From Typhlomys cinereus (lineage: Eukaryota; Chordata; Mammalia; Rodentia; Platacanthomyidae), in NCBI GenBank assembly GCA_023101885.1, contig JALPQD010000137.1, positions 5,136,041-5,200,040 on the forward strand: DNA of 64,000 nt, read 5' to 3'. Position 1 is the first letter of the stretch; every line of letters begins with the position of its first letter. Position numbers and translations under genes: made by a program. Of the stretch, positions 34,060-46,728 are shown piece after piece. The notes under the pieces were generated by a model. The model was not told where the DNA came from. It saw only the letters and a program-made list of their open reading frames with translations, and did no database searches.

Positions 34060-34515
34060 AAATTTGCGGAGGAGGGGGTGGTAAGATTGTAAGAGCACAA
34101 GGATGGGAGGAGTAATGATATGCAAGATACTCCACACAAGTTAGGGCCGAAGCAACCATAATAGGACTTTGCATGATCTGCACAATGACCAACATATCAT
34201 TGACTCCTCAAAGTCTAGCATGGACTAAAGACACTAGGATTAACAGCCACAACAGTGTTCCTATACTTAAAGGGAACACAAGAAAGAGCTCTAGGAAATG
34301 CCACTGAGTCCTTACACCTCATCAGAGGAGGACCCAGAGGAAAGTTTGACACACACATTAAAGGATCCTCCAGGGATGGGGGTAGGAGGCACTGGGAGAT
34401 AGGGAGGGGGGGGAAGGAAGAGGAAAAGGTAGGAGGGAGCAAGGGGATCCAGGGAGTGGTGGAGGGACGGAGGGGACCGGTGTATCTATTAAGTTTGTAT
34501 GAGCGGAAAAAAAAA
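34060..34515 (+). mobile_element. L1 3' UTR, sense, with polypurine tract and A-tail
   Basis: GCGGAGGAGGGGGTGGTAAG (34065) starts a stretch typical of rodent L1 3' UTRs. A G-rich polypurine tract (34378-34480) and an A9 run near 34507 follow, marking the 3' end. It is 5'-truncated with no ORF2 sequence visible. Confidence 0.7.
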
Positions 34516-34829
34516 TTATAGAATCTGGAAAAACTCTCAGTGGTCTATACTTTTGTTGTTAGGTTTTCTTCTTCCAAATTTGGGCACTATTCTAGAGGTG
34601 TGTCAGAGATAGTACCATGTGAATAATGCATATATTTTTCCTTAAAAATAGATTTATTCTTTCAGTTATAGTGGAATGGCTTATGGTCAACTACATTTCT
34701 AATAAAGTCAGTTGAAAAGCTTCAAAATATTGAAAAGTGTCAGACCAATATTGAAGCCAAGAAGACCAGAAAGGAAAGACTTCATGCAAGAAAGGGAGAT
34801 AGGTTGAATCAGTCGCATCCCCTGAATGT
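34516..34829. other. Noncoding sequence
   Basis: AT-rich spacer between the L1 tail and the CA-rich tract. Nothing recognised. Confidence 0.4.
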
Positions 34830-35062
34830 GCACACACATACATGCACACATGTACACACATGTAATAGTACACATGCATGGATACACAAACACACATGCA
34901 CAATATGCATACAGCTACACATGCATGCACACACATATAGATATGCATGAACATGCAAACATTGCAACCTACACACCATCAAACACATGTACACACATAT
35001 GCATGCACATTCACATACTTGTGCACATGTACATGCATGTACCTGCATATACACATACATAG
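34830..35062. repeat. CA/CATG-rich microsatellite
   Basis: About 230 bp of degenerate CA, CATA and ATGCAC steps. Frames on both strands stay open as low-complexity nonsense. Confidence 0.92.
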
Positions 35063-37859
35063 TCCACACAAAGTGTCAGTACTGGGACAAGAAACAAGGA
35101 CTAACTATGCAAAAGGTCCCAGAAAGTATAAATGTGACCTCATGGAAGAAAACTTGAAAATTCAAATGAAGTGACGAATTCCCAGGAAAATGCCAAACTG
35201 TTAAACTTGGCATGCAACAAAACCAAAATGTGCTGAAAAAACCCCAAGTAGTTCCCATTAAGGAAATGCGTGGATAGTCTTCCTGTCAGCTGATTGACAA
35301 TCTTCATCCCATCGGCTCGGCTCTCCACACCATGGACCGTGATGACATCATAGATTGTGGTGACCAGAACATGCGCATTTGAGAGGCCACACTGCTGCCT
35401 GCCACCACCGCAGACACACCAGACACCACCCGATTGGTCGAAATGAAGAAGATGGAAACATGCAGCAAGGAATGACGTCATGAATCTGAGATCCAGCTGT
35501 CGGATGCCTATCTCCACCGACAAATTGCATTTATTTGGGGTGGAGCTAATTATCATCATCAAGATCAAAAAGCTCAATCCTTCTCAGTTCACTAGTGCAA
35601 AAAGAGGATAAACCATAGAAATCACAATACTTCCGTAGGATGGAGTAAAGCAGTGAGACCCATCCTCTCTTGGAGCACAAACTGACAGAATGAAGTCCGC
35701 AGAGCAAAGAACCTTGGTCCACAGCTCACAGACACGTTTCTAGCAGTGGTCACTGCAGGAAGCCAGGGTGGGCAGGAAGAACGACCGTCTGGGATATAGT
35801 TGCTGAGTTCTGTTTATTTCTTTGGTACGTGATTTAAAAAAACAAGTGAGCACTCAATTACATACTTAATCATTTCAAGGTAATGTTTAAAGGTGTGAAT
35901 CGCCATTTCAGGCTGGTGGGACCTGCTGTGAATTACGTCCTCCCAGCAAACATGCACTCTAGCCTCCTGGAGAAGTTACTCTTTCCATCGCAACATCTGC
36001 AATCAGCAAGCTGAGTTCAGCAGGAAGTGGAATCCAGATGGACTGAAGGAAACAGAAAACCTGTGGTTAGATAGACGGGTCGAATCCGGCTCGTGCTTTG
36101 TTGGCACTTTACTTTTCCCCTGGGTTTCTGTGTGTGTCATGGTACCAGTGGGAGATCATCCAAGTCCAGCGAGCCTGTAGCCCCGCCCCACACCTCTGCA
36201 GGTGCAGGCCACATTCTAAACACACCTGTGTTTAAAAGGCATCTGGAGTCTAGCAGTGGAGGACCATGCAGTGTCTTGAGATGGCTGTCTGTCTCTGTCA
36301 GTGCAAAATTCTAGCTGCTAGGCGGGTGTGACTTTGTCTAAATGGTTCTCTGGCAGGTCAGACTCTGTCTGAGGGGTGTCTCTGGAGCAATGACTTTTGG
36401 GTAGGCCTCTTAGTGAGCTTGGAGTTGTTAAATGCTTTGACCTGGGTATCAGGCGTGGGTTGATATTCTGCGTAGCTCGAAGGAGACTCTCTGTTCTTAA
36501 AATAAACAACACACTTGTTTTCTCATCATGCAAAGTAATGATTGGAAAATGGGGAATAAACAGTCAAGGAGAAGAAAACAAAATCCCTCATTTTGCTAGT
36601 CCTCTCTGCACAGATTCTATTTGCCCCAAACAGCTTCTCTGAATTGCAAGCATCCTCCACTGGGAGTGCTTCCTTCACTCTCCACCTCTCCACCGTGGGC
36701 ATTCCTGCACACAGTGTAATTCCTACTGGATCCAGCATCTGAGATTTTCTTTCCTCTTTCAACTTGGAAGCCCTTCCTCCTCCAGCTTACCTATCTTTGG
36801 AAACCTCTCATGAATAACAATAATAATAATTTTTGAATGGTAAGTTTAGTCAACCATGATCAAGCTTTTTGACATTTATTTTTAATTATGCAAGCACATT
36901 TCATTTCCTCGTTTCGGATTTCTTCAGTAGGTGACCGTACCCCTGCAAATGAGTGCGCCTGTTTGGTAGTTTGCATTCAATGCCCTTTGTTTTCTGGGAC
37001 GGTAGACTATCTCTCCACCATCCCCTGGCCTCTGCTTGCCCAAAGGCTGGGTGTCCCGAGCAGAGAATGAACTGCAATAGAACCACTCTTCTGGGCAGAG
37101 AGTGCTCATGGTAGCCTTCATCTTGTGGGACGTGATCCCCCATGTGCTTTAGCATGGTGGGCTCTCTAGCAGGCAGTCTCGGCAGGAGGTCTCTGTTGAG
37201 AGTGGAACACAACAGCCACCTGTAATTACATCTGATGAGCTCTTCTGAGACGGATGATCTCACTGAGGCTTGACCTGGTTACAGCCGCGTGGGCACCAGG
37301 CTCTGGGTCCTGCCCCATCCTCTCTCCTGCCTCCTCTTCATGGCATCTACTTCACCCCCCATATCCTCCTCAGCAGGCAAGCGTACACATTCACAAACAC
37401 TGTTTGCTTCTTTCAAGTGAATCAAGCATTTGGCTGAGACAAATATTAATCACACTCTCAGGAGATGCAGGTAGATACGTGAACATTGAAGGAATCGGAA
37501 GCTGATCGGGAGCAATAAGCAAAATACACAGTTTCAGTTCAACAACAATGAATCAGCGTCTTATGAGCTGGGCCTGCGAAGTCAGGTGTTGTTTCGGAAA
37601 CTGAAAGTCTACGTCGGCGACAGAGCCAGCCATGTAAAACTGGTTTATTATTGTAAATGTTTGGCTATGGACAAACTATGGCTTCAGTCCAGCTGTTTTG
37701 CCGTGAGGCATGCACGCCCAGCATGGCTGCCCGATGAAGGAACTATAGAAAAATAAGGGGTGCTCCACCTTCACTCTAAGTGAAGGAGAGTCTCTCACAT
37801 TCGGGATGCCGTGGTTTTCCAGAATTGCTGAAGGCTTCCCATGTGCTAACTGGGAAGCC
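35063..37859. other. Noncoding, mostly unique sequence
   Basis: About 2.8 kb with no recognised repeat except a short AAT run near 36818-36831. A minus-strand frame at 35140-35577 has a mildly coding-like stretch but no match I can name. A perfect CRE palindrome lies at 35473. Confidence 0.4.
35473..35480. promoter_or_regulatory. CRE palindrome TGACGTCA
   Basis: A perfect CREB/ATF full site, one of four in the window. No promoter is recognised beside it, so function is unproven. Confidence 0.35.
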
Positions 37860-37924
37860 TGGCTTCTCTGGTTCTCATGCCCCCACGTAGACGTGTGAGC
37901 AGCAAGTCCTCACTGTGGCCAAAT
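37860..37924. repeat. 65-bp local duplication, copy 1
   Basis: Matches 38903-38968 in the same orientation at roughly 90% identity with one 1-base indel. The shared core includes GAGCAGCAAGTCCTCACTGT. Weaker similarity extends some 25 bases to the left. Confidence 0.8.
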
Positions 37925-38902
37925 GATCTGTGGATGGTGCTGAGTTGCAGATTCTGGCCTCCAGGTCTTTGAGACCCTGCCTTCCCAGCATGCTCCTGTG
38001 CAATGCTAAGGCAGGCGACCCAGGGTCTCAGCTGCCTTTGGGATACACTCACTGTGCTGGGAGTGCTGGGAGCTCACCCGGGAAGCTGCTGAGTGTGGCG
38101 TACAGGGTGCTGGGTGCGGAACACTGAAGTCCTCCAGGATGTTTGAATTTATTTCATGGCTGTGGCCTGAGATTGGGTATCAGGGTTTTGCTGCTATTTC
38201 CTGGGTGGCTGTTGCTTACAGAAATATGTGTTAATCATGTGAGGAGCAGCTCATAAACTGTCTGGATCACTGACTCAGTCTCCCTTATGAACTTGATTCC
38301 AACCAAAGTCCAGGCTGGAAGCCTGGATTCTGTGACGTCATTTTCAAATCTGTAACTTTAAGACTGTGTCCCAGCATCGGTCCCAGTGGGGAGTCAGGGA
38401 AAGCTGCTGCCGTGTGGCACTTCAGGAAGTGGAAGCTGTGTCCATGACAGGGTGAAGAAAGTTAGCTGCACGCCGCCCACTAGAGCTTAAGACCTGGGGT
38501 TTGGCTTCTCTCACGTCCAATGGCTCCACCTTCCTCAGTCTCCAAGAAATACGTCTGCATCCCATAAAGAATCAGCCCTTTGGGGTTTAGCTGAATTTCT
38601 TTTAGCTGTTATACCAAATGTTTCTTGATATAGACAATAGCTGGTCAATTTAAGCATTGGGGTTTGCAAGTCCCATTGATTATTAAATGATAAACGAGCA
38701 CGTGTTTACTGTTTTCATAGAAACGTGCTGCAAAAGTGCATTCTTTTTTTTTTTAAAGTAGCAGGTACATTTTGCAGGAAGGATGCTCAAAAGGGGGCTG
38801 CACGTCCTTCCTGCTGGGGGCTGACTCTCCTCACTGGGCAGGGGGTGGTGTCAGAGAGACATCAAGGAAGGAAAAGGACACATGCCCCAGAGGGAAGTGG
38901 AT
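37925..38902. other. Noncoding sequence between the duplication copies
   Basis: Unique-looking DNA with a perfect CRE palindrome at 38333-38340 and a T-run near 38744-38754. No gene is recognised. Confidence 0.4.
38333..38340. promoter_or_regulatory. CRE palindrome TGACGTCA
   Basis: Second perfect full CRE site, in unique-looking sequence. No adjacent promoter signals were recognised. Confidence 0.35.
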
Positions 38903-38968
38903 TGGCTTCTCTTGGTTCTCATGCCAGCACGTAGACACGTGAGCAGCAAGTCCTCACTGTGGGCGAAT
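38903..38968. repeat. 65-bp local duplication, copy 2
   Basis: Partner of 37860-37924, just left of a sense L1 3' end. It may have been copied with, or into, the L1-flanking DNA. Confidence 0.8.
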
Positions 38969-39014
38969 CAACTGGAGATACCCAGAGGTCAAGACCTTGT
39001 CCTGCCCGCAAGCA

Positions 39015-39475
39015 CGAGGAAATGGAAGCAGCCAGAAGTCCATCGGCAGGGGAAATGGACAAGCAGAGTGTGGTCTCTAGCCATGATGCGAGGCATTGAG
39101 CTTTAGAGAGAGATGGGATTGTGGAGTTTTCCAGAAAACGGATTTATCTTGAGATTATTCAGACGAGCATTTCAAACGCAGAAAGACAAACACTGCATTC
39201 ATGTCCTCTCCTTAGGTGGCTCTTAATGTGTGTGTGTGGGGGGGGGCGTTCTATGTCATGAAAGTAGGAAGGGGAGCAGGAGAGGGGTTAGGTTGTGCCG
39301 GGGGAGGGGACGGGAGAACTCATGTGACTTGGTAGCAGAAAGACTATGAGGTGGAGGAGGGTGAAGGGTCAAGGGTCGAGGAGGAGGAAAAGATCAGCAA
39401 AATATGTTGAAAGTTTAAAGTTAGCATGCAAGCTAACTAGAATTAACATCCTTCATTTTTCAAAAAAATTGAAAA
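39015..39475 (+). mobile_element. L1 ORF2 3' end and 3' UTR, sense
   Basis: GAAGTCCATCGGCAGGGG (39036), GAAAGACAAACACTGCATTC (39181) and a G-rich stretch (39230-39385) follow the L1 order ORF2 end, then 3' UTR. GCTAACTAGAATTAACATCC near 39432 closes it. Dead copy, no intact frame. Confidence 0.7.
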
Positions 39476-39519
39476 TGTGATAAATGAGGTTTGCTGAGTT
39501 TTGGGGTGTTGCAGTTTGC

Positions 39520-39800
39520 CTGCATGGTTGCTGATAAATGACCATCAAATGGCTTACAGCAACAAGGGGTTTATTCTTTCTTATGATTTTCCGGTTACAG
39601 TTCTCGGTCCAGCTTGATTGGAGAGCATGCACCAATGCTAGGGCCGAGGAAACTGGCCACACCATCTCTATATAATGGCTGAATAAGGACGATCCTTACT
39701 TGCCAGACTAGCATGTCTGGCCAAGTGTACATAAGTTGCCAACTCTCTCAACCAGCTCTCTGTATTTTATTCCAGAGCCTAATCCCATCCATCACGGGCT
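39520..39800. mobile_element. Rodent dispersed repeat, class uncertain
   Basis: TTGCTGATAAATGACC (39528), AGGGGTTTATTCTTTC (39565) and CAGTTCTCGGTCCAGC (39599) in this order resemble the same rodent dispersed-repeat group as 32690 and 55295. Diverged. Confidence 0.4.
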
Positions 39801-40475
39801 GGGTCTTCCACTTGCGTAGATATGAAATATATAGTAAATGTCCATCTCCTGCGATTATTGGGAGGATTAAGTCCAGAGTTCAGGAGTAAGGGGGGGCATA
39901 GTTGAGGTGGAGGTCAGCAATCTGTAAGTTCTTCTTCCATTGTGAAGCCTGTATTTGCGATACAGCTGAAGTATAGAGGCTGCAAGGACCTCCTTCTGTT
40001 TTGCATTTATTGCCAGAGCCTCCCGCTGGCTAGAAGGTCCAGAGGTTCTTTGGGTATAACTATCTGCATCTTACATTTGGCCAAATGTTGTAACACAAAT
40101 GCAGAATATATTTCTTTCACTATAATAGTTTCTAAAAATGTCTTCATTCACATGAAGACTTCAGAAAAAAATACTTTTCTCACAAATCTTGAATTGACTT
40201 GTTTCCATGAAGTGGTGGGTCCCAGCTACGCTTGGAGCACGGAGTATTGCTTCGCATCCATGTTTTAAATCCCAACTCATGGACAGTATTTGGAGCATGA
40301 GATTAACTAGTGATTCTGGGAATGACATAAGGAGAGCCAATGGGAATATTTCAACACATTCTTTCTGGGACAAAAATTACGTTAAAGTACAGCGAAGTCG
40401 ATACTGATGATTGGTCATCTTAAAAGATAATCCAAAATTCCTTCTTTGACAGTTTTGGCACATATGTAAAGAGGA
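39801..40475. other. Noncoding sequence
   Basis: AT-rich, with no repeat or gene recognised. Confidence 0.4.
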
Positions 40476-40711
40476 AATGTGAGTGTGTGTATCTGTGGAG
40501 ACCCAAGAGTGACACAGAGAATCACCCTGGATTCTCCATCTCCTTGTTACTTTGTTCTCTTGGGGTTTCCAGGCTCTGCCTTCCAAGGCTGAAATTATAC
40601 ATTGCTGCCGTACCCATCTGGAATATTTATATGGACTCTGAGGATCTGAACTCAGGTCCATTTGCTTTCAAAGCAGAGGCTTTAACCCCCAAACCATCAT
40701 CTCCCCAGGCC
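40476..40711 (-). mobile_element. B2-type SINE, antisense, older copy
   Basis: The complement of the B2-type body is clear: GGGGTTTCCAGGCTCTGCC (40562), GGATCTGAACTCAGGTCC (40642) and a head ending ACCATCATCTCCCCAGGCC. The CA tail is reduced to a short TG run at the left and no TSD was found. Confidence 0.8.
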
Positions 40712-42194
40712 TCTACCTTGACTTCTTAAGGCTAAAGCTACACACAACTGAGTGCTTTCCTCGGGTAGCTGTCTGCTTTGTCATCTCAGAGCGCTTCCCA
40801 TAATGCCTCGGAGCTCGGTGGCTGAGCGGTAGAACTTGTCTAAACCTCAGCCCGGGGTGCTCTGCGCCGCCTCTTTGATGAAGGATTTCCCCATTATAAC
40901 TTCAAATGGCCACAAAGCAAATTATAAATATCGAAAGGATTCCACTGTGGGAATTCTCCTGCAGATAAAATGCACCACCATGCGATCACATGGGCTCCTG
41001 AATGATGTTTGATCCACGTCAGTTTGAAATAGTCATGATGACAAGATTGCTTGAGCAATAATTTTTAAATATTTGTATTTTTTAGATGACAGTTCTCTTT
41101 CTTGGGAATTTTTTTCTTAGGAATGCCAATATGAGTAGAGTACAGTCCTACTCCAAAGAACTCTCTGTCAGTTTTTACAGAAATAACAGCTAAAGAATGC
41201 TGCAACTATCACATAGATCCCAGGCTGGCACGATCCCATCCGTGTGAGGTGTGATCCTGATTCAGGAGGTAGCAAAGTTTCTTACATGAAATTTCAAAAT
41301 AGTTGTTTGGTTGGCTTTTGAGGTTCCAGCTTCGTGGTTACGGTGAGGACACCCCATTCAGAGTAAATCCCATCCTGAGTGGGGACATCCATGGCACATC
41401 TAGGCACATCGAGTGAACTAGAAGTCTCCGGTCTGAACAAGAAAAGTGAATTTGTTAAGAGCTTGGTTGGCAAAATACCCGAGATCCACAGCCTACAGGG
41501 ACTTCTAGTCCAGTGTACTGTGTGCAGATGAAGATGGGGCATCAGACTTCACAAGTCCATTGAGAATGAATTGCATCGAATCCATCTGATCCACAGCAAA
41601 ATCTATAAGCGTGTTGGGTAAATTATCTCTTTGGCAGAAATTCCCATCACATTCTATTGTTTCTATCAGGAAAACCTTATTGGAAACATGCTATAGCCAA
41701 CGTTGAACCTTATTACTTTTATATACACTAGCCAATCAGACACTCATAATCAGTCCACAACTGTTTATCCATATTCTGTTGACGAATTTACATGTTGAAT
41801 ATGTATGGAAGCCAGTTTTCAGCCCTTGAATGCCCCTCGCTCTTCTGTTTGAGAAGTGGCTGCTATCATGTGCCCCATCCCTCCCCCCAGAACATGCCTC
41901 TGTCCACCTCGATGGTGCTCTGTACAACCTCGGTTATATTAGTGTCCGCCCTGCCCCGGGCCCTCGCACCTCTGCTCCCCCGTCCAGGACTTTCCCCCAG
42001 GGTCACCAGCACCTGCCCTGTGACGTGTTCTGGCTCCTCCTCCTCAATCACATCTTCTGCAACCTTGTCCTGTGTCTACAGCTTTCCCCACGTCAGCCGC
42101 TGCTGCCGCCGTCTTCCAGAACATGCTTTGTTCTTGGGTATGGTGTCATGGTGAAGCCGTGAGCTTCAAGGGACACACGCTTCCTCTGCTGCCT
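40712..42194. other. Noncoding sequence
   Basis: Mostly unique. Near 40812-40840 a tRNA-like GTGGCTGAGCGGTAGAAC could be a decayed SINE head. Pyrimidine-rich 41870-42110 keeps long frames open by chance. Confidence 0.4.
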
Positions 42195-42284
42195 GTCCCT
42201 CCCCCCATGGCCCCTCCACACACGCCCCCTCCCCCCACGCCCCTTCCCCACACGCCCCCTCCCCACATGCCCCTTCCCCACATG
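42195..42284. repeat. 15-bp C-rich minisatellite, about 6 copies
   Basis: Units such as CCCCTTCCCCACATG and CCCCCTCCCCACATG repeat every 15 bp (registers at 42225, 42240, 42255 and 42270). Almost no G on the plus strand. An in-frame Pro/His/Thr repeat results and is an artefact. Confidence 0.92.
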
Positions 42285-42881
42285 TTATCAAACCCCAGGC
42301 AGCACTGCCCCCAACCTCTTTGAATGACAGCTGCCGGAATGAGTGATGAGATGGATTGATCCCTTCTCCCTGCTTCCCCAGCTGTGTTCTCCACCTCTGC
42401 AAACAAGCAGGTCGGCAAAGCTTTGCCAACACAAGAACAAGCTACCAGCATCGCTGCCTCGGTGGGCGGAAACACCGTCAGTGTTTTTCTCCGAGAAACA
42501 TAATATATACTTTGCAGCACTTTATATTCATGGGGCTGTCAGCTATGGGCTCATTGCTGCATTTGGTTTCCATGACAACCATACCAGGCGTGCGTGATAT
42601 ACCTTAGGCCGTCACTCAGGAGGAAGTAAGCTCCTAGAGATGGTTTATGTCCAGAAAGACACAGAATGGCTCAGAGCTGCGTGAGCCACACCTGTTGAGT
42701 TTCAGATTTTCCTCCTTTCAGAGGGTTTGGGAGGGGACACAAGGCCATGCACGTGCTAGACAAACATAGCAACACAGGGCCACCTCTGTGGCTTGAAGAC
42801 ACAGGCTTTTGATGGTCTCATTTCACTGTCTGCACTAGGAGTCGCCACTGAAAGCCAGGTGAGGATAAAAAATGGGGCTGG
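42285..42881. other. Noncoding sequence
   Basis: No repeat or gene recognised between two 15-bp minisatellites. Confidence 0.4.
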
Positions 42882-42970
42882 CCCACTGCGACGTGGTCCA
42901 CTGCCATATAGCCCACTGCAGCGTGGCCCACTGCAGCGTGGCCCACTGCAGCGTGGCCCATGGCAAGCTG
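42882..42970. repeat. 15-bp minisatellite CCCACTGCAGCGTGG, about 6 copies
   Basis: Three identical central units (42912, 42927, 42942) are flanked by diverged copies at 42882, 42897 and 42957. Each core unit carries a PstI-type CTGCAG palindrome. The homogenised centre with decayed edges is typical of a short minisatellite. Confidence 0.93.
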
Positions 42971-43454
42971 TGTCATGTGCCACAGCAGATCCTAGATCAT
43001 TAGCCAACGTCATCTCTCAACGGTGCGCTGCAGCAGCCCACTGTCGTCCTTGTGTGGCCTGTGAGCATGAAACTCTTGGCCAGAAGCAGTGAGGAAAGGG
43101 TTGCACAGAGGGACGCACAGGCCGGCGAGCAAGCAGGACTTCCACCAGAGGCTCACCTAGTACCTGCCACGGCCCGGCTCCCACACTGATGGCTCAGACA
43201 GGGACCCCCATCAGCCTGCTTACCTCCCGGGCAGTCCTGCCTCGCGTCAGACTGAGGGGTAGGGGGCAGTTCTACTTCTTGGGAGGAGATACTTTCAAAT
43301 CAAGTCTAAACATTGGGTTTGGGATTGTGATTTGCTGGTGGTCTCGTTTGAGTATAAGGAGAAAAACCTTTTAAATAAAAATCATAAAAATACAGTTATT
43401 ACATGAGTAATAAAGTCCCCTAATAGCCCAAAGAATCAGGTTCTTAATAAATTT
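42971..43454. other. Noncoding sequence
   Basis: Nothing recognised. Confidence 0.4.
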
Positions 43455-43545
43455 TATGACTCTGTATGTATATGTGTGTATGTATGTCTTTGTGTGTGAG
43501 TATATATGTATGTGTGTCTGTGTTTATGTGTGTGTGTCCATGTGA
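43455..43545. repeat. TG/TATG-rich microsatellite
   Basis: Degenerate TG and TATG steps over about 90 bp. Confidence 0.88.
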
Positions 43546-43729
43546 GAGAGAAACAGTTTTCCTTCACACATCATAAACTTTTAATGTGCTAAAAGAGATT
43601 TGAATTAAATTTTATGCTGGGAAATAGTGAGAAAAACTTAAAGTGACTCATCATTGGACAACAGAGGCGTAAAGGATACACGTTAGCAAATTATACCATT
43701 AAGGTTGGTTTATAAACCATTCTAAGTCA

Positions 43730-43985
43730 TATTTTTATTTAATTAATTTTTAATTTATTTTTTAGTTTTCCCTTCCCTCTCATTCCCTTCCCTTCTCCTC
43801 ATCAATCCATCCCACTCCCTCCCACCCTCTTACCTGGCCACTTCTATGCACCCCAGGGTTCCCTCTGACTTGTCTACTTTTATGGGGGTTCAGGCCTCTG
43901 TGGCATACCAAACTGACCCTCCTTGGGACACTCCTCTGATAGGGCCATTTCCCGTCCTCATTTTTTTATTATATTTTTTCCAAGT
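43730..43985 (-). mobile_element. Possible L1 3' UTR fragment, antisense
   Basis: A T/A-rich left edge with a pyrimidine-rich block (43765-43835) and a GTTCAGGCCTCTGTGGCAT stretch resembles the complement of an L1 3' UTR. Landmarks are weaker than at 3631, so this is tentative. Confidence 0.35.
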
Positions 43986-46256
43986 CATATTTTAAAATTG
44001 GTTTCTGATGATCCTACCTATTGTTCTTGTCATATGTAAAAATAATTTTAAGCTAATGAGCTTCCATTGCTTCTAAAACCAGCCAGACAGTCAAACCAAT
44101 GGAACTGTGTTGCCACATGATGGGATGATTCAGGGCAAAAAGCCACCTAGCCAGAGCTGGAGTGTCCGGATTGCTTGCCCTGTCACATCATTCCTGAGAA
44201 TAAACGGTTAATGTTAGAATCTCCTTGGTCAATTTCTCTTTGGCCCAACCGCAAATCAATCTTTAAATAACCCTCAATGTTTTGTCTCGCTTTGCAAGTT
44301 CTATAGCACTGGCACGGCCAATTCTAAACAATCGTGTGTTTGTTTGAAAGCTCTCAATAGATGGATACTCAGGCAAGCTTGCCCATATCCCACTCCAATT
44401 TATTTCTTGTTTGGCAACTTTGATTTCTGGATGAAGTTATCCTGGATAATGGAGTCAATAACTCAGTTACATGCTGTCATGACAGTCGCGTGGAAGAAAC
44501 GCGCTGACCTTCTGCTTTCTGCTTCTCTGTGCAAATCCAAGCTGCGTGAATTCGCAAACGGTTCTCTGTGTGGCGACAGCCTCCTGCTTATCTTTCCTTC
44601 TGTTCCTGCCACAATCGACTTCCTCTTATGGCTTGCGTCTTTCTTCCTATACATGTCACAGTCTGAAGCTGGTTCAGAAAGGCAATAACGAGGCGACCAA
44701 AGAAGGCCAAAGCCGATGATTGAGCTCTTCCCATTTCCTAGCCATCCAATCACCTGCACAGCTGATAGGTTTTTTTTTTTTTTTGAATGGAAGAACTTCT
44801 GTTATCTGAAACAAAGTGAACGTTGTCTGCACGGCACAAAAACATCTCCTTGTATTGCTGTGCTGAGTCCTTCAGGGACCACCGTGGGCTTATGACTGCC
44901 ACGCCCGCTTCATGGAGCAAGGCTAGAGACTTTGGATGGGTGCGTGAACTGTCCAAGGATATTAACCGCTAAGTAGAGAGCCACCTGCAGAAAAGTGAGA
45001 GATTTGCGTTATCCCGGAAGGAGGAGCATCATCATCCATGGGGAGCAGCTGGAAAGTCAGGACTCCTCAAGACATCAGTGACGGCCTTAGGCAAGGCGGT
45101 GGGGGCTGAGAGGTAGGAAGGTGGGCCTGAGCCTTAGGAGCTGGGCCATGGGACGGTACCATCCAGCTGGAGGCATACCTGAGCGGGCACAGGCCAGCAT
45201 GTCAACACGGAGCCTCCAGTCTCGAAGATTCCAGTCAAGGACACCTTGTCCTAGAACTCAGGCAACTGAGAGTGACTGATGGACCTGCTCAGGGAGGTGT
45301 GGCAGCCCGAGGGAGGGGCCAGCCTCGTGCTGAGCTCCTTGGGGTCCCCACCCCCCACTTCCCTGGCATGATGCCTTGTTGCTTTCCGAAGTTCTCAAAT
45401 CACCCATGTATGGAGAGCTTTGAAGATTTGGTTTTGAAAAATCACTATGTCCTGAAACTCTCGAGATCAAAAGACATAATCTGCATGCTTGAATTAGTGA
45501 CTCCGACAGTGTGCACTCTTGAACAAAGTCGATTTCCGGAATAAATAGAGCATTTACTGAGGGTAATAGGAGCTGAGGTTCACCAGATAGATGATCGTTC
45601 CAAGCCCCGTGAGCACATCTGACTCTGTATACAAGTCCTCGCTGGGGACAGGTGCAGGTTTTAAAAAGAGCTTTGCTAATTGTAATCTGTCAATTCACCT
45701 GGCTTCATGTTTCTTATTTGTGAGGCTTGTTATTGAGCTTCCGCCTTCGTTTCCACGCTCTGGTCTTGCTTTCTAAAAAAAAAACTTGTTTCAAATTCGT
45801 TTATTTTCTCATTCATTTTGGATGCAATATTTATGTTCAATTTTCAGAACAGGTATTGACATACGTTCGTGTGTTCATGCTATACTTTCCATAAGTAGAA
45901 ATCTTGTGTCTCCTTTGAGTCTTCGGGTGGTTAGCCAAGACTGGGGCGTTGTTTGCCCTGCATGGGGGTTCGCGAGGGAGGAAGGACAAGTGGCATTGGC
46001 CCAGGGGAGCAGCTGAGGACTCTCAGGAGTGACAAGGTAGAGAGGGACGCGAGGAGATGAGAGGGATCCGTGGTCTCAGGATGTGCGCACGGGGAGCTGT
46101 GATGGAGAATGCTCCACGACGGGGGGTGCAAACCAGGATGGGATTGTGCAGATGTCTACCAGGAGCTTGCAGATAACCTTGCACCTCACGCTCTGGGGAC
46201 CAGGCTCCAAAGTCGGGTCCCCAAGGAGGTAAAGGCAGAACTCACCCAGTGAAGGG
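43986..46256. other. Noncoding, repeat-poor sequence
   Basis: About 2.3 kb with no classified repeat. A T15 run lies at 44770-44784 and an A-run at about 45775-45784. The part 44030-44720 is low in repeats and may be conserved noncoding DNA. A 114-codon plus frame at 44344 has no recognisable domain. Confidence 0.4.
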
Positions 46257-46640
46257 TGTGTGCTTGTCTGTGTGTCGTGTGTGTGTGTGTGTGTGTGTGT
46301 GTGTCTGTCTGTCTCTCTCTCTCTGTATATGTATTAGTAGAGGCCTGTCTTTGACTCTGTGTTTGTTTCTGTGTGTATTTGCATATATCCAAGTGTGTGT
46401 GTTTCTCTTTCTCGGTGGGTGGACATCTCTCTGTCTTTGTGTGTATGCGTGTTTCTCTGTCTCTTTGTCTGTATGTGTGTGTCTGTCTTTGTGTCTCTCT
46501 CTGTGGGTTCGTATGTACCTATATGTGTGACTGCATATACATCTCTGCATACTGTGCATGTGTGCTTCTGTTACTCCGTGTATGTGAGTTTTTGTGTGTC
46601 TAAGCATGTGTGTGTCTGTCTTTGTGTGCGTGGAGGGTGG
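46257..46640. repeat. TG/TC compound microsatellite
   Basis: A (TG)n core at about 46274-46304 passes into TCTG/TC steps and a long degenerate TGTC/TTTG tail. All plus-strand frames are low-complexity. Confidence 0.93.
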
Positions 46641-46728
46641 AAGATGATTGATGGACATGAGATAGACATGCAAACAGATGTGGCACCTGTCACCAGAGCA
46701 TTTCAGGCACTTAGACTTTATCATAGAC

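Noticed and set aside
35140..35577. Minus-strand frame that briefly looks protein-like, considered as a processed pseudogene
   Set aside because: I could not name a parent gene, saw no poly(A) remnant or TSD, and apparent resemblances were too short to claim.
40812..40840. tRNA-like GTGGCTGAGCGGTAG considered as a tRNA gene or ID element
   Set aside because: Only an A-box-like piece is present. No B box, acceptor stem or tail could be found.
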